From Pseudomonas sp. R76 (GTDB lineage Bacteria > Pseudomonadota > Gammaproteobacteria > Pseudomonadales > Pseudomonadaceae), in assembly GCF_009834565.1 (NCBI RefSeq), contig NZ_CP019428.1:2542001-2606000 (forward strand): a stretch of 64,000 nucleotides of DNA, given 5' to 3'. Shown piece after piece: positions 54,746-63,919 of the stretch (positions are counted from its first letter, which is position 1; every line of letters begins with the position of its first letter). The position numbers and the translations under genes are program-made. Under the pieces are notes generated by a model. The model made no database searches. It was not told where the DNA came from and saw nothing but the letters and a program-made list of their open reading frames with translations.

Positions 54746-55534
54746 TCAGCGAAAGAACTCACCCGGCGTCGCATCAAACTGCTGGCGAAACGCATTGATA
54801 AACGCCGACGTCGACTCATACCCGCACCCCAACGCCACATCCGTCACCCGTTCACCTTGCTCCAGCGCAGGCAGGGCGCTGAGCAGCCGCAAGCGCTGGC
54901 GCCAGGCGCGAAAGGTCAGCCCGGTGTCACTGAGAAACAACCGGCTGAGGGTCTTCTCACTCACCGCCAGCTTGCGGCTCCAGTCACCCAAAGTGGTCTG
55001 CTGCTCCGGGTGCAGGCTCAGGCTGCGGTAAATCTGCCGCAACCGCGCGTCGTGGGGCAACGGCAGCATCAAGTCCACCTGCGGTGCAGCGGCCAGTTGG
55101 TCCAGCACCACCTGGGCCAGACGCCCATCCGGCCCGTCCTCAGCATATTCCACCGGCAGCTCGCTGAAGCTGCGGATCAACTCGCGCAACAAACTGCTCA
55201 CCTCCAACACCTGGCAGCGCTCGGGCGCCCAGGCGGTGACGCTGCAGTCGAGGTAAAGGCTGCGCATTTCCGTGTGCGGCGAACTGAACACCCGGTGCGG
55301 CACGCCCGCCGGAATCCACACCGCGCGCTGCGGCGGCGCAACAAAGCGGCCGACGCTGGTCTGGATCTCCAGCACCCCGGAAATCGCGTAAGACAATTGC
55401 ACCCACGGGTGGCTGTGGCGGCGGGTCAGGGCGCGATTGGGCAGCGATTCGGTGCGCCCATACACCGGCCGTGGCAGGCTGGAAAGCCCGGGCACGCTGC
55501 GGCGAACCGTCTTGTCATGTCCTTTAGGCGGCAT
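54746..55534 (-). CDS. AraC-family transcriptional regulator with N-terminal cupin
   Basis: 262 aa. An N-terminal cupin-like sensor (RRHSHPWVQLSYAISGVLEI...PPQRAVWIPAGVPHRV) is followed by a C-terminal pair of HTH motifs (TLGDWSRKLAVSEKTLSRLF and ERVTDVALGCGYESTSAFINAFRQQF). It resembles the group that regulates exporters or transporters from divergent promoters. It is divergent from the BASS transporter gene (85 bp between starts), the likely target. Confidence 0.9.
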   Translation of the reverse strand: MPPKGHDKTVRRSVPGLSSLPRPVYGRTESLPNRALTRRHSHPWVQLSYAISGVLEIQTSVGRFVAPPQRAVWIPAGVPHRVFSSPHTEMRSLYLDCSVTAWAPERCQVLEVSSLLRELIRSFSELPVEYAEDGPDGRLAQVVLDQLAAAPQVDLMLPLPHDARLRQIYRSLSLHPEQQTTLGDWSRKLAVSEKTLSRLFLSDTGLTFRAWRQRLRLLSALPALEQGERVTDVALGCGYESTSAFINAFRQQFDATPGEFFR

Positions 55535-55619
55535 TTACTGGCTCATTGGCGTTAGTCGGTAACAAGCCGTTACGTTAGAGTCGCAGCGATGCGCTTGGCA
55601 ACCCCTGGAAGATTTGCTT

Positions 55620-56618
55620 ATGACCCGCCCACGTTTTCTGCCTGACAACTTCACCCTGACCCTGATAGCCACGGTGATCCTCGCTTCATTGCTGCCCGCC
55701 AGCGGCCAGACCGCCGTGGCCTTCGGCTGGGTGACTAACCTGGCCATCGCGCTGCTGTTTTTCCTGCACGGCGCGAAGCTGTCGCGCCAGGCCATCGTCG
55801 CCGGGGCCGGGCATTGGCGCCTGCACCTGCTGGTGTTCAGCCTCACGTTCGTGCTGTTTCCCTTGCTGGGCCTGGCGCTCAAGCCGGTGCTGTCGCCGCT
55901 GATCGGCAAAGACCTGTACATGGGCATGCTCTACCTCTGCGCGCTGCCGGCCACGGTGCAGTCGGCGATTGCCTTCACGTCCCTGGCGCGCGGCAACATC
56001 CCCGCGGCCATCTGCAGCGCGGCGGCGTCGAGCCTGTTTGGCATCTTCCTCACGCCGTTGCTGGTGACGTTGCTGCTTAACGTGCACGGCGACGGCGGTT
56101 CGACCCTCGACGCAATCCTGAAGATCAGCGTGCAACTGCTGCTGCCGTTTATCGCCGGGCAGATCGCCCGCCGCTGGATTGGCGAGTGGGTCGGCCGCAA
56201 CAAGTCCTGGCTGAAATTCGTCGACCAAGGCTCGATTCTGCTGGTGGTCTACGGCGCGTTCAGTGAAGCGGTCAACGAGGGCATCTGGCACCAGATCCCG
56301 CTGTGGGAACTCGGCGGCCTGGTGGTGGCCTGCTGCGTGTTGCTGGCCTTGGTGCTGGTGGCGTCGACCGTCCTGGGCAAGGCCTTTGGCTTTAACCAGG
56401 AAGACCGAATCACCATTTTGTTCTGCGGCTCGAAGAAAAGCCTGGCCACGGGCGTACCCATGGCCCAGGTGCTGTTCGCCGGGGCGAGCATGGGCGTGTT
56501 GATTCTGCCGCTGATGCTGTTTCACCAGATCCAGTTGATGGTGTGCGCGGCGCTGGCGCAGCGTTATGCCAAGCGGCCGGAAAGCATCCCCGAGTTGATG
56601 GGGCAGGTGGATCCGTGA
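55620..56618 (+). CDS. bile acid:sodium symporter family (BASS/YfeH-like) transporter
   Basis: A 332-aa inner-membrane protein with about ten helices. Family features include LFFLHGAKLSRQAIVAG, PATVQSAIAFTSLARGNIPAAICSAAASSLFGIFLTP and CGSKKSLATGVPMA (crossover segments). Bacterial members move organic anions such as pantoate or other carboxylates. ATG 55620 is preferred to TTG 55614. The divergent AraC gene probably regulates it. Confidence 0.9.
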   Translation: MTRPRFLPDNFTLTLIATVILASLLPASGQTAVAFGWVTNLAIALLFFLHGAKLSRQAIVAGAGHWRLHLLVFSLTFVLFPLLGLALKPVLSPLIGKDLYMGMLYLCALPATVQSAIAFTSLARGNIPAAICSAAASSLFGIFLTPLLVTLLLNVHGDGGSTLDAILKISVQLLLPFIAGQIARRWIGEWVGRNKSWLKFVDQGSILLVVYGAFSEAVNEGIWHQIPLWELGGLVVACCVLLALVLVASTVLGKAFGFNQEDRITILFCGSKKSLATGVPMAQVLFAGASMGVLILPLMLFHQIQLMVCAALAQRYAKRPESIPELMGQVDP

Positions 56619-56704
56619 TCTAGGTCACACCCTGGGCCGAATCACCTCAAGTTAATGCCCGGCCAGACGACTCACTTATTGAGAGCCCAATAAGGAGTGT
56701 CGGC

Positions 56705-57067
56705 ATGAAGGTTAAAGGTATTTCAGTGTTTACCGGCCTGTTTTGCCTATGGGCGGGCGCTTGTGGCGCCGCGCAGACAGTCGGGCAGGGCACCATTCAG
56801 TTCACCGGTGCCATCGTCGAGCCTGGGTGTGCGACAAATGCGCGCAGCGGCGCGGTAATGGAGTTGACCGGCTGCGCGGTTTCCAACCGTGGCAGCCGCT
56901 TCGATGTGCGCAATGTGGCGCCGGTGGCCAGTGTCAACGCGGCCCATGTGCTGCTGGTCGCAGACAGCGGCAGCGGGCGTTACTACGATCAGCGCTATGT
57001 GTTGGTGGACAACGCCGGCCAGCCGATCAAGTCGGGCAACTACGTCATCACCATGACCTCGCCCTGA
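56705..57067 (+). CDS. fimbrial-subunit-like secreted protein
   Basis: 120 aa with a signal peptide (ISVFTGLFCLWAGACGAAQ). GTIQFTGAIVEPGCATNARSG is the N-terminal strand and first cysteine of type 1 pilins, and a second Cys (LTGCAVS) allows the disulfide. It lacks an obvious donor-strand penultimate Tyr motif, and no usher or chaperone gene is nearby, so it is an orphan fimbrial-like protein of unknown role. It has an AAGGAG ribosome site. Confidence 0.7.
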   Translation: MKVKGISVFTGLFCLWAGACGAAQTVGQGTIQFTGAIVEPGCATNARSGAVMELTGCAVSNRGSRFDVRNVAPVASVNAAHVLLVADSGSGRYYDQRYVLVDNAGQPIKSGNYVITMTSP

Positions 57068-57178
57068 GTAACGGGGCGACGATCCGCGTCAACAGCGGGC
57101 CGAGAAACCTATAGAATGCCCAGCGGCGGCGCTGTTCTGCGCGGCCGTTGGACCATCGCCAGAGTACCTCGCCCGTCA

Positions 57179-58363
57179 ATGAGCATTTCAGCCGCAACGC
57201 CCCAAGCCAACTGGCAACCGGTCATCGCCCTCTCGTTGGCCGCGTTTGTATTCAATACCACCGAGTTCGTGCCGGTCGGCCTGCTCAGCGCCATCGGTGC
57301 CAGCTTCGACATGCCCATCGCCAGCGTCGGCCTGATGCTCACCATCTATGCCTGGATCGTGTCGCTGACTTCGCTGCCGGTGATGCTGCTGACGCGTAAC
57401 GTCGAGCGGCGCAAACTGCTGATCGTGTTGTTCGGCTTGTTTATCGCCAGCCATATCCTCTCCAGCGTCGCCACCAGTTTTGGCCTGTTGATGGTCAGCC
57501 GCATCGGCATCGCCTTGTCCCACGCGTTGTTCTGGTCGATCACCGCTTCGCTGGCAGTGCGCCTGGCGCCGGAAGGCAAACAGGTGCAAGCCCTCGGCCT
57601 GCTGGCCACCGGCACGTCCCTGGCGATGGTATTGGGCATTCCGCTGGGCCGTCTGCTGGGCGAGGCCATGGGCTGGCGCACCACTTTCCTGGTGATCGCG
57701 GCGTTTGCCGCGGCCCTGGTGTTCTGGCTGGCGCGCACTTTGCCGCTGCTGCCGAGCCAGAACTCCGGCTCGCTGCGCAGCCTGCCGTTGCTGTTCAAGC
57801 GCCCGGCGCTGGTGGCGCTGTACGTGCTGACCGCCATGGTGGTGACCGCACAATTCACCGCCTACAGCTACATCGAACCCTTTGTTGAAGGCGTCGCCGG
57901 CCTGAGCGGCAATGTGGTGACGCTGTTCCTGCTGGTGTTCGGCGGCGCTGGCATCATTGGTTCGCTGCTGTTTAGCCTGGTGCACCGTTTCAACCCGCAC
58001 CTCTTCGTGGTCAGCGCGGTGTTCCTGCTCGCCGCGTGCCTGGCACTGATGCTGCCTTTGAGCGGCGCCGAGTCGTACCTCGTCGGCCTGAGCGTGTTCT
58101 GGGGTATGGCGATCATGGGCTTCGGCCTGGCCATGCAATCCAAGGTGCTGGTGCTGGCACCCGACGCCACCGACGTCGCGATGGCGATGTTCTCCGGCAT
58201 CTACAACATCGGCATCGGCGGCGGCGCGCTGATGGGCAGCTGGGTCGGCAGCCACTTCGGCTTCGCCTGGATCGGCGCAGCGGGCGGTGCACTGGCGGCC
58301 CTGGCATTGATTGGCTATTGCCTGGCAATACACCGCTTCGGCCAGGGTGTGGTGCGGCACTGA
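57179..58363 (+). CDS. sotB: MFS sugar efflux transporter (SotB-like)
   Basis: A 394-aa, 12-helix DHA1-type exporter. SotB/YdhP features are [61 protein letters not shown] and a conserved [27 protein letters not shown]. It is thought to export arabinose, isopropyl-galactoside or similar sugars by proton antiport. ATG 57179 gives the family N-terminus. It is monocistronic. Confidence 0.88.
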   Translation: MSISAATPQANWQPVIALSLAAFVFNTTEFVPVGLLSAIGASFDMPIASVGLMLTIYAWIVSLTSLPVMLLTRNVERRKLLIVLFGLFIASHILSSVATSFGLLMVSRIGIALSHALFWSITASLAVRLAPEGKQVQALGLLATGTSLAMVLGIPLGRLLGEAMGWRTTFLVIAAFAAALVFWLARTLPLLPSQNSGSLRSLPLLFKRPALVALYVLTAMVVTAQFTAYSYIEPFVEGVAGLSGNVVTLFLLVFGGAGIIGSLLFSLVHRFNPHLFVVSAVFLLAACLALMLPLSGAESYLVGLSVFWGMAIMGFGLAMQSKVLVLAPDATDVAMAMFSGIYNIGIGGGALMGSWVGSHFGFAWIGAAGGALAALALIGYCLAIHRFGQGVVRH

Positions 58364-58388
58364 GGCGTAACAACCTGATGTGTTGTTT

Positions 58389-58417
58389 GATCGTTCCCAC
58401 GCTCTGCGTGGGAACGA
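58389..58417. repeat. solo half of the 'GATCGTTCCCACGCTC' repeat
   Basis: One small hairpin unit GATCGTTCCCACGC-TCT-GCGTGGGAACGA between the convergent sotB and ssuA-like genes, related to the ends of the composite repeats at 33307 and 34080. Confidence 0.7.
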
Positions 58418-58426
58418 GCCTTTAGG

Positions 58427-59371
58427 CTACGGCTTCCAGGTCTGCACATCCTGGGCATCCACCGCCTTGGGCAACAACCCCGCCTTGAAGAACGCGTCCG
58501 CAATCTTCTGCTGTTCCCCCAACTGATCAATCGTTACCGGCTGCACGTCATAACTGCGGTGCGCGTTGGCCGCTTCAACCGTGGCCACGTCCAGGTTGCC
58601 CCACAGCGGGCCAAGCACTTTCGCCGCGTCCTGCGGGTGGGTTTTCACCCACTGGCCGGCTTTTTCCAACTGCGCATACACCAGTTTCAGCACCTCGGGA
58701 TGCGCCTTGGCGTAGGGCGTGCCGGTCAAGTAATAACGCTTGTAGCTGGCCAGGCCTGCGCCGTCCGCCAGGGTGCGCGTCGGCAATTGACGCTGCACGC
58801 TGGTGAGGAAGGGTTCCCAGGTGACCCAGGCATCGACCTTGTTGTTCTCAAAGGCCGCGCGCCCATCGGCCGGCGATAAATAGGCCGGTTCGATATCCGA
58901 GAAGGCCAGGCCGGCTTTGGCCAGCGCGGCGATGAGCAAATAGTGGGTGCCGGCGGCCTTGGTCACCGCGATTTTCTTGCCCTTCAAATCCGCCAACTGC
59001 TGGATCGGCGAGTCCTTGCGCACCACGATGGCTTGGGCGGAAGGCGAGGGCGCTTCCTGGGCGAAGTAGGTGAGTTTGGCCTGGGCGGCCTGGGCAAAGA
59101 TCGGCACGGTGTCGGCCACGTCGGCGCTGATATCGACGTTGCCCACGTTCAGCGCTTCGAGCAGCGGCAATCCGCTGGGGAACTCATGCCAGCTCACGTC
59201 AATGTTGTCGGCCTTGAGGGCTTTTTCCAGAGTGCCCTGGGTTTTCAGCAGGGTGATCAGGGTTGAAGACTTCTGGTAACCGATGCGTAGGGTTTCCTGG
59301 GCTTCGGCGCTCACGGCGACAGAAAACGCCAGCAGCCCGATGACAACGGCGAGGGGACGACGAATAGGCAT
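58427..59371 (-). CDS. aliphatic sulfonate-type ABC substrate-binding protein (SsuA-like)
   Basis: A 314-aa periplasmic protein with signal peptide LLAFSVAVSAEAQE. SsuA features include LRIGYQKSSTLITLLKTQGTLEK, GNVDISADVADTVPIFAQAA and DLKGKKIAVTKAAGTHYLL. ATG 59371 is chosen; the frame runs upstream without a better start. It is divergent from the monooxygenase gene and shares a 205-bp region holding a GTATT-N5-AATAC inverted repeat. It likely supplies organosulfur compounds during sulfate limitation. Confidence 0.9.
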   Translation of the reverse strand: MPIRRPLAVVIGLLAFSVAVSAEAQETLRIGYQKSSTLITLLKTQGTLEKALKADNIDVSWHEFPSGLPLLEALNVGNVDISADVADTVPIFAQAAQAKLTYFAQEAPSPSAQAIVVRKDSPIQQLADLKGKKIAVTKAAGTHYLLIAALAKAGLAFSDIEPAYLSPADGRAAFENNKVDAWVTWEPFLTSVQRQLPTRTLADGAGLASYKRYYLTGTPYAKAHPEVLKLVYAQLEKAGQWVKTHPQDAAKVLGPLWGNLDVATVEAANAHRSYDVQPVTIDQLGEQQKIADAFFKAGLLPKAVDAQDVQTWKP

Positions 59372-59420
59372 GGCACGCTCGATCTTCGGCGAAATAAGGC
59401 CAAGCATAAAGTTCTAAAAA

Positions 59421-59435
59421 GTATTCTATAAATAC
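59421..59435. promoter_or_regulatory. inverted repeat in the divergent organosulfur promoter region
   Basis: GTATTCTATAAATAC is a 5-5-5 inverted repeat in an AT-rich stretch 50 bp upstream of the SsuA-like gene and about 140 bp before the monooxygenase gene. It is a candidate operator. Confidence 0.4.
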
Positions 59436-59576
59436 TCTTTTGATCTGAGCTTAGGGCGGTTTTTCAGCATTTCGATGAATCGGGCATAACCATGGAATAT
59501 ATCGTTCTTTTATAACGGTTGATTACTAATATAAGTTTTAAGGCTGAACCCTTTACGCGACAAGCTAAGGCCTGCC

Positions 59577-60908
59577 ATGACCACTCGCCGCCAAATCCAC
59601 CTATCGGCATTCCTATTGAGCGGCCCGGTGGTGCACAGCCACGCCGTGTGGCGCCACCCGGAAACCGTCGGCAACTACCTCGACCCTGACTACTATTCCC
59701 GCATCGCCAAGGTGGTAGAAGAAGGCCTCTTCGACTTCCTGTTCTTCGCCGACCGCCTGGCCGTGGGCGACCAGATGGGCGGTTCGCGTGAGTTCGCCTT
59801 GCGCTACGGCGCCCAGGACGCAACGCGCCTGGACCCGTTGCCGATCCTCTCTTACCTGATCGGCCAGACAAGCAAGCTGGGCCTGGGTGCGACACGCTCC
59901 ACCACCTATTACGAGCCGGCGCATATCGCGCGTGAATTCGCCACCCTCGATCACCTGTCCAAGGGCCGTGCGGCGTGGAATATCGTGACCTCGATGAACG
60001 ACAGCGAAGGGCGTCTGTTCGGCAAGGCCAAGCATCTGGAACACGACCTGCGCTATGACCGCGCCGATGAGTTTGTCGAAGTCGCGCTCAAGCTCTGGAA
60101 CAGCTGGGGCCAGGGCGCCCTCAAGCTGGATCGCGAAAGCGGTGTGCTTGCCGACCCGGGTTTGATTACCTCGGTGCAGCACCAGGGCGAGTGGTTCAAG
60201 GTGGAAGGCCCGTTGAATATCCCGCGCACGCCCCAGGGGCGACCGGTGCTGATCCAGGCCGGCTCATCCGGACGTGGTCGGCGGTTTGGCGCACGCTGGG
60301 CCGAGGCGATTTTCACCATTCACCCGCATTTGGCGGCCATGCGCGCGTTTCGCGATGACGTGCGCGCGCAAGTGGTACAGCAAGGCCGTGCTGCCGACAG
60401 CTGCAAGGTGCTGACGGCGGTGATGCCGTTTATTGGCGGCAGCGAAGCCGAAGCCCGCGCCAAACGCGACAAACACAATGCCTTGGCGCGGCCCGAACTG
60501 GGGTTGGTGACACTCGCTTCGCAGCTGAATGTGGACCTGTCGCCGTTCCCGCTGTCGTCCACCCTGGCCGAGATCGCGCAGTCGCCGCTGATTCCTGCGG
60601 CCGCCGCTGAAAAGCTGCTGATGCAAGGCCCGGAAACCACCCTGGAGCAACTTGGGCGCCTGTTCGCCAGCAGCGTGCGCGTGCCGCAACTGGTGGGCAC
60701 CGGCGCGCAGGTCGCTGACCAGTTGGCGGAGCTGTTCGAGCAGGGCGGTTGCGACGGCTTTGTGATTTCGCCGGGCTATTTGCCGGGCTCGTTCACTGAG
60801 TTTGTCGAGAGCGTGATTCCGCATTTGCAGCGCAAGGGTTTGTTCCGCACGGCGTATGAAGGCTCGACGCTGCGTGAGCATCTGGGGTTGGCCGATCTCA
60901 CTCACTGA
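59577..60908 (+). CDS. LLM-class flavin-dependent monooxygenase (NtaA/SnaA/DszA family)
   Basis: A 443-aa reduced-flavin-dependent monooxygenase. Family landmarks are FDFLFFADRLAVGDQ, TRLDPLPILSYLIGQTSKLGLGATRST, GRAAWNIVTSMNDSEGRLFG and PQGRPVLIQAGSSGRGRRFGARWAEAIF. Such enzymes cleave C-S or C-N bonds in compounds such as sulfones, sulfonates or aminopolycarboxylates and need a separate flavin reductase, not seen here. It lies beside two sulfonate-type binding-protein genes, so organosulfur use is the best guess. Confidence 0.9.
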   Translation: MTTRRQIHLSAFLLSGPVVHSHAVWRHPETVGNYLDPDYYSRIAKVVEEGLFDFLFFADRLAVGDQMGGSREFALRYGAQDATRLDPLPILSYLIGQTSKLGLGATRSTTYYEPAHIAREFATLDHLSKGRAAWNIVTSMNDSEGRLFGKAKHLEHDLRYDRADEFVEVALKLWNSWGQGALKLDRESGVLADPGLITSVQHQGEWFKVEGPLNIPRTPQGRPVLIQAGSSGRGRRFGARWAEAIFTIHPHLAAMRAFRDDVRAQVVQQGRAADSCKVLTAVMPFIGGSEAEARAKRDKHNALARPELGLVTLASQLNVDLSPFPLSSTLAEIAQSPLIPAAAAEKLLMQGPETTLEQLGRLFASSVRVPQLVGTGAQVADQLAELFEQGGCDGFVISPGYLPGSFTEFVESVIPHLQRKGLFRTAYEGSTLREHLGLADLTH

Positions 60909-60918
60909 ACGCGGTCAA

Positions 60919-61007
60919 TGTGGGAGCTGGCTTGCCTGCGATGGCTATGGGTCAGTTGCATCGCTGCTGGCTGAAACACCGCTATCGCAGGCAAGCCAGC
61001 TCCCACA
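60919..61007. repeat. REP inverted pair, 'TGGCTTGCCTGCGAT' type
   Basis: Inverted REP copies between the monooxygenase gene and the downstream ABC importer genes on the same strand. Confidence 0.85.
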
Positions 61008-61043
61008 GGCCACATCAACATCAATCTAAAAGGGATATTGCGC

Positions 61044-62102
61044 ATGGCCGCTTTTGATCACTTAACCCGTCGCCGCCTGCTCGGCATCGCCGGTATTTCG
61101 CTGGCCGGTCTGTCGCTGCCGCGCCTGGGCTGGGCCGCTGACGAGCACGCCGGGCACAACACGCCTCAGGAACCCAGCGGTACCGGCGAATTTATCCGCC
61201 TCGACGCGCCACGCGCGCTCAAGCTGGCAGTCAACCTCAACGCGGTGTGCCTGGCCCCGGTGGTGATCGCCCACGGGCAGGGTTTCTTCAAGAAGCACAA
61301 CCTCGACGTCGAGTTGGTCAACTTCGGCAACTCCACCGAAGTGCTGCTCGAAGCCATCGCCACCGGCAAGGCCGATGCGGGCATCGGCATGGCGTTGCGT
61401 TGGCTCAAGGCGTTGGAGCAGGGCTTTGATGTGAAACTCACCGCCGGCACCCACGGCGGCTGCCTGCGTTTGCTCAGCGCGGTGAAGGGCGGCGTGAGCA
61501 AACTTGAAGACCTCAAGGGCAAGGCCATCGGCGTCACCGACATGGCCAGCCCGGACCGCAATTTCTTCTCGATCCTGCTGAAAAAACACGGCGTCGACCC
61601 GGTGCGCGATGTGGAATGGCGCCTGTATCCGGCCGACCTGCTGGGCACCGCGCTGGAGCGTGGCGAAGTGCAGGCGGTCAGCGGCAGCGACCCGTTCATG
61701 TACCGCTTGATCAAGTCCGGCGTGGCGCGGGAATTGTCCACCAACCTGGTCGAGGAATACGCCAACCTCAGTTGCTGCGTGGTCGGCGTCACCGGCAAGC
61801 TGGTGCGCGAAGACAAGCGCGTAGTCGCGGCGCTGACCCAGGCGATCCTCGAAGCCCATGACTATTCCGTGCAGCACCCGGAGGACGTCGCAAAAGGCTT
61901 CCAGGCCTACGCACTGAACACGACCACCGAAGAAGTGCAGGCGATCCTCCATGACCACACCCACGGCCACCACGCGGTCGGCGCGGCGCTGACGCAGGAA
62001 ATCACCACCTACGTCACCGACCTGAAGACCGTGGAAGTGATCAGCAAAAGTACCGACCCGGTAGCGTTTGCCAAGGAGATCACCGCCGATGTCTTCAGTT
62101 GA
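61044..62102 (+). CDS. Tat-exported sulfonate/nitrate-type ABC substrate-binding protein
   Basis: 352 aa with a Tat signal (LTRRRLLGIAGISLAGLSLP). The NMT1-type fold is seen in LAPVVIAHGQGFFKKHNLDVELV, STEVLLEAIATGKADAGIGMA and DLKGKAIGVTDMASPDRNFF. A His-rich segment HDHTHGHH lies near the C-terminus and may bind metal. ATG 61044 follows AAGGGA. Its end overlaps the permease gene by 14 bp, so this is the dedicated binding protein of the importer. Confidence 0.88.
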   Translation: MAAFDHLTRRRLLGIAGISLAGLSLPRLGWAADEHAGHNTPQEPSGTGEFIRLDAPRALKLAVNLNAVCLAPVVIAHGQGFFKKHNLDVELVNFGNSTEVLLEAIATGKADAGIGMALRWLKALEQGFDVKLTAGTHGGCLRLLSAVKGGVSKLEDLKGKAIGVTDMASPDRNFFSILLKKHGVDPVRDVEWRLYPADLLGTALERGEVQAVSGSDPFMYRLIKSGVARELSTNLVEEYANLSCCVVGVTGKLVREDKRVVAALTQAILEAHDYSVQHPEDVAKGFQAYALNTTTEEVQAILHDHTHGHHAVGAALTQEITTYVTDLKTVEVISKSTDPVAFAKEITADVFS

Positions 62103-63078
62103 TGCGGTAACGCTGAGCCCCGCCAAAACCTTCAACGTCTGGTGGCAGGGCGCAACCGTAGTCGCGGCCTGGGTGGCCGTGGCACTGCTGATCAGCTATT
62201 GGCCCAATGCCGTACGCAATTGGCCGATGACGCAAGGGCTGGCCAACCTGTGCGTCGGCGTGGCGGCGGTGTTCATCGTGTTGAGTCTGTTGGGTCGGCA
62301 CTTTTCCAGGCTGGGCCTGCGCTTGCGCAGTGCCGGGCCTTGGTTGATCGCCTTACCGATATTGCTGGGCCTGTGGGAGTTGCTCACCGCCAAGTTGGCG
62401 CTGTTGCCGGTGCCGTTTTTCGCACCGCCCCAGGCGTTGCTTGCGGTGTATATCGAAGACTACCCGCGCCTGGCCGACAGCCTGCTGCATTCGGCGCTGT
62501 TGCTGGGCTCGGGCGTGGCGTTGGGCGCGGCCACCGGCTTCGTCGCCGGCGTGGCGATTGGCTGGTCCACGCGCATCGGCTACTGGCTGCACCCGGTGCT
62601 GCGCATCCTCGGCCCGGTGCCGTCGACGGCGTTGTTGCCGCTGTGTTTTTTCCTGTTTCCCAGCAGCTGGAGCGCCAGCGTTTTTCTCATCGCCCTGGCC
62701 ACCTGGTTTCCGGTCACGGTGCTGACCTGGTCGGGTGTGGCAAGTGTCGATAAAGCCTATTACGACGTGGCGCGCACGCTGGGTGCCAAGCCAGGTTTCC
62801 TGATCTTTAAAGTGGCGATTCCTGCCGCGCTGCCCCATGTGTTCGTTGGCCTGTTCATGGGCTTGGGCGCGTCGTTCTCGACCTTGGTGGTGGCAGAAAT
62901 GATGGGGGTGAAATCCGGTATTGGCTGGTACTTGCAATGGGCCCAGGGTTGGGCGGCTTACGCAAATATGTACGCGGCGCTGCTGATCATGGCGTTGGCC
63001 TGTTCGGGGTTGATCACCGGGCTGTTCTTGCTGCGTGATCGGTTGTTGGCCTGGCAGAAAGGAGCGATGAAATGGTAG
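62089..63078 (+). CDS. ABC transporter permease (SsuC/TauC type)
   Basis: A 329-aa inner-membrane protein. Two N-terminal helices (VVAAWVAVALLISYW, LANLCVGVAAVFIVLSLL) precede the usual six-helix domain, with the EAA loop YYDVARTLGAKPGFLIFKVAIPAALP. It is longer at the N-terminus than typical SsuC. ATG 62089 follows AAGGAG. It overlaps both neighbouring genes, implying tight coupling. Confidence 0.9.
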   Translation: MSSVDAVTLSPAKTFNVWWQGATVVAAWVAVALLISYWPNAVRNWPMTQGLANLCVGVAAVFIVLSLLGRHFSRLGLRLRSAGPWLIALPILLGLWELLTAKLALLPVPFFAPPQALLAVYIEDYPRLADSLLHSALLLGSGVALGAATGFVAGVAIGWSTRIGYWLHPVLRILGPVPSTALLPLCFFLFPSSWSASVFLIALATWFPVTVLTWSGVASVDKAYYDVARTLGAKPGFLIFKVAIPAALPHVFVGLFMGLGASFSTLVVAEMMGVKSGIGWYLQWAQGWAAYANMYAALLIMALACSGLITGLFLLRDRLLAWQKGAMKW

Positions 63079-63860
63079 CCCTGGCACACGCGGTAGCGGC
63101 GCCGGCGGGGTTGGCGCTGCGCATTGAAAACCTCAGCCATGGCTTTGCCCTGGACGGTCAGCAACTGCCGGTGCTGGAGCGGGTTTCGCTGGATGTCGCA
63201 CCGGGTGAGTTTGTGGCGTTGCTCGGGCCGTCGGGGTGTGGGAAATCCACCTTGCTGCGCCTGGTGGCAGGGCTGGAGCCGGCGGATTCTGGGCGGTTGC
63301 TGGCCGATGGTGAGCCGATCACCGGGCCGGACCCGAGCCGGGTGGTGGTGTTTCAGGACCCGACCTTGTACCCATGGCGGCGAGTATGGGACAACGTAGC
63401 GCTTGGCCTGGAGGCCCAGGGTTTGCTCAAGACCCATGCCGGCAAGGTTGATGAAGCGTTGGAAAAAGTCGGTTTGAGTGCCTTCGCCCGTGCTTACCCT
63501 CGGCAGCTGTCCGGTGGCATGGCGCAGCGGGTGGCATTGGCGCGGGCGCTGGTGAATCAGCCGCGATTGCTGATCCTGGATGAGCCGCTGGGCAAGCTGG
63601 ATTCGCTGACGCGCATCACCATGCAAAAGGAGTTGATCGAGTTATGGCAGCGCCAGGGCTATACGGCGTTGCTGGTGACCCATGATGTGGAAGAGGCGTT
63701 GCTGCTGGCTAATCGCGTGATTGTGTTCAGTGACCGGCCGGCGAAGATCCAGGCGCAGTTGACGATTGATCGGCCGTACCCTCGGCACCGCGATGATGCT
63801 TATCTGGTGGAATTGCGGCGGGAGATTTTGGGGCTGCTGGGGTTGGGGAGCAGCTGGTAA
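63072..63860 (+). CDS. ABC transporter ATP-binding protein (SsuB/TauB type)
   Basis: A 262-aa single-domain ATPase: Walker A GPSGCGKST, Q-loop VVVFQDPTLYPWR, signature LSGGMAQR, Walker B LLILDEPLGKLD and H-loop VTHDVEEAL. It completes the importer with the two preceding genes. It is the last gene of the window. Confidence 0.93.
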   Translation: MVALAHAVAAPAGLALRIENLSHGFALDGQQLPVLERVSLDVAPGEFVALLGPSGCGKSTLLRLVAGLEPADSGRLLADGEPITGPDPSRVVVFQDPTLYPWRRVWDNVALGLEAQGLLKTHAGKVDEALEKVGLSAFARAYPRQLSGGMAQRVALARALVNQPRLLILDEPLGKLDSLTRITMQKELIELWQRQGYTALLVTHDVEEALLLANRVIVFSDRPAKIQAQLTIDRPYPRHRDDAYLVELRREILGLLGLGSSW

Positions 63861-63862
63861 TT

Positions 63863-63891
63863 GATCGTCCCCACGCTCTGTGGGAACGATC
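63863..63891. repeat. solo 'GATCGTYCCCACGCTC' hairpin
   Basis: GATCGTCCCCACGCTCTGTG followed by GGAACGATC forms a short imperfect palindrome two bases after the ATPase stop. It could serve as a transcript end. Confidence 0.7.
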
Positions 63892-63919
63892 AGATCTTGC
63901 TGATGCGATGAGATCCAAC

